Assembly: GCA_018224455.1 (NCBI GenBank)
Contig: JAGTUY010000453.1
Span: 1 to 14,102 of the forward strand
Direction of reading: 5' to 3'
Length of the DNA: 14,102 nucleotides
Source of the DNA: Desulfosarcina sp.
GTDB taxonomy: Bacteria; Desulfobacterota; Desulfobacteria; Desulfobacterales; Desulfosarcinaceae
Shown: positions 14,040-14,102 of the stretch, in pieces
Numbering within the stretch: the stretch's first letter is position 1
Layout of the letters: each line of letters begins with the position of its first letter
Made by a program: the position numbers and the translations under genes
Notes under the pieces: model-generated
What the model was told of the DNA's origin: nothing
Database searches by the model: none
Seen by the model: the letters and a program-made list of their open reading frames with translations, nothing else

Positions 14040-14102
14040 GGATTGCTTCCTTGGTCAATTTTTTACCCGTGTCATGTATTGGCCGGTCTCCGTGTTCACG
14101 CG

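Noticed and set aside
1..14102. tRNA, rRNA or CRISPR array
   Set aside because: No cloverleaf-like segment, rRNA-like block or regularly spaced repeat was seen in the non-coding gaps on reading both strands by eye; a tool-based scan could still find a degenerate tRNA piece.

Overview
The window looks like the chromosome of a GC-rich anaerobic Desulfobacterota (delta-proteobacterial sulfate-reducer type, probably Desulfobacterales). This is inferred from the gene order rplU-rpmA-obg-proB-proA-nadD-rsfS-gpmI, the cofactor-independent phosphoglycerate mutase, an FdhD formate dehydrogenase maturation protein, and a selenoprotein gene. No 16S rRNA or other marker is present, so the lineage is not proven.

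Layout. (1) 1-1721 is mobile-element debris, visibly AT-richer over the integrase. It holds the tail of a broken gene with two in-frame TAA codons, a tyrosine recombinase with an altered second catalytic motif, a 21-codon ORF with a strong Shine-Dalgarno overlapping the recombinase start, and a 19-bp direct repeat at the recombinase 3' end. (2) 1762-2388 is the highlight: a FrnE/DsbA-like thiol oxidoreductase whose first CxxC cysteine codon is TGA. A hairpin with a GGG apical loop starts 12 nt after the TGA, as expected for a bacterial SECIS. The gene therefore most likely encodes a 208-residue selenoprotein with a Sec-Pro-Trp-Cys active site. Conventional gene calling would yield only a C-terminal 143-residue fragment. 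(3) 2493-3344 encodes an exported protein with a lipocalin-like N-terminal part and two copies of a roughly 66-residue Cys-containing repeat. It converges on recX (minus). Divergent from recX is a two-ACT-domain GcvR-like regulator, which converges on gpmI across a 62-bp imperfect inverted repeat.

(4) 4555-11373, all on the minus strand, is a housekeeping block read rplU, rpmA, obg, proB, proA, nadD, rsfS, gpmI. A good sigma70-type promoter (TTGACA/TAATAT) precedes rplU. Overlapping starts and stops (rpmA/obg, obg/proB, nadD/rsfS) indicate translational coupling. The block joins ribosome proteins and assembly factors, proline synthesis, NAD synthesis, ribosome silencing and glycolysis. (5) 11621-13460, divergent from rplU, carries fdhD and a Dus-family tRNA-dihydrouridine synthase, closely spaced. 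FdhD serves formate dehydrogenases, which are often selenoproteins in this group, so it is compatible with a Sec-using host. (6) 13587-14102 is decayed sequence: an N-terminal beta-ketoacyl synthase fragment facing a frameshifted minus-strand ORF.

No rRNA, tRNA, CRISPR array or complete insertion sequence was recognised.
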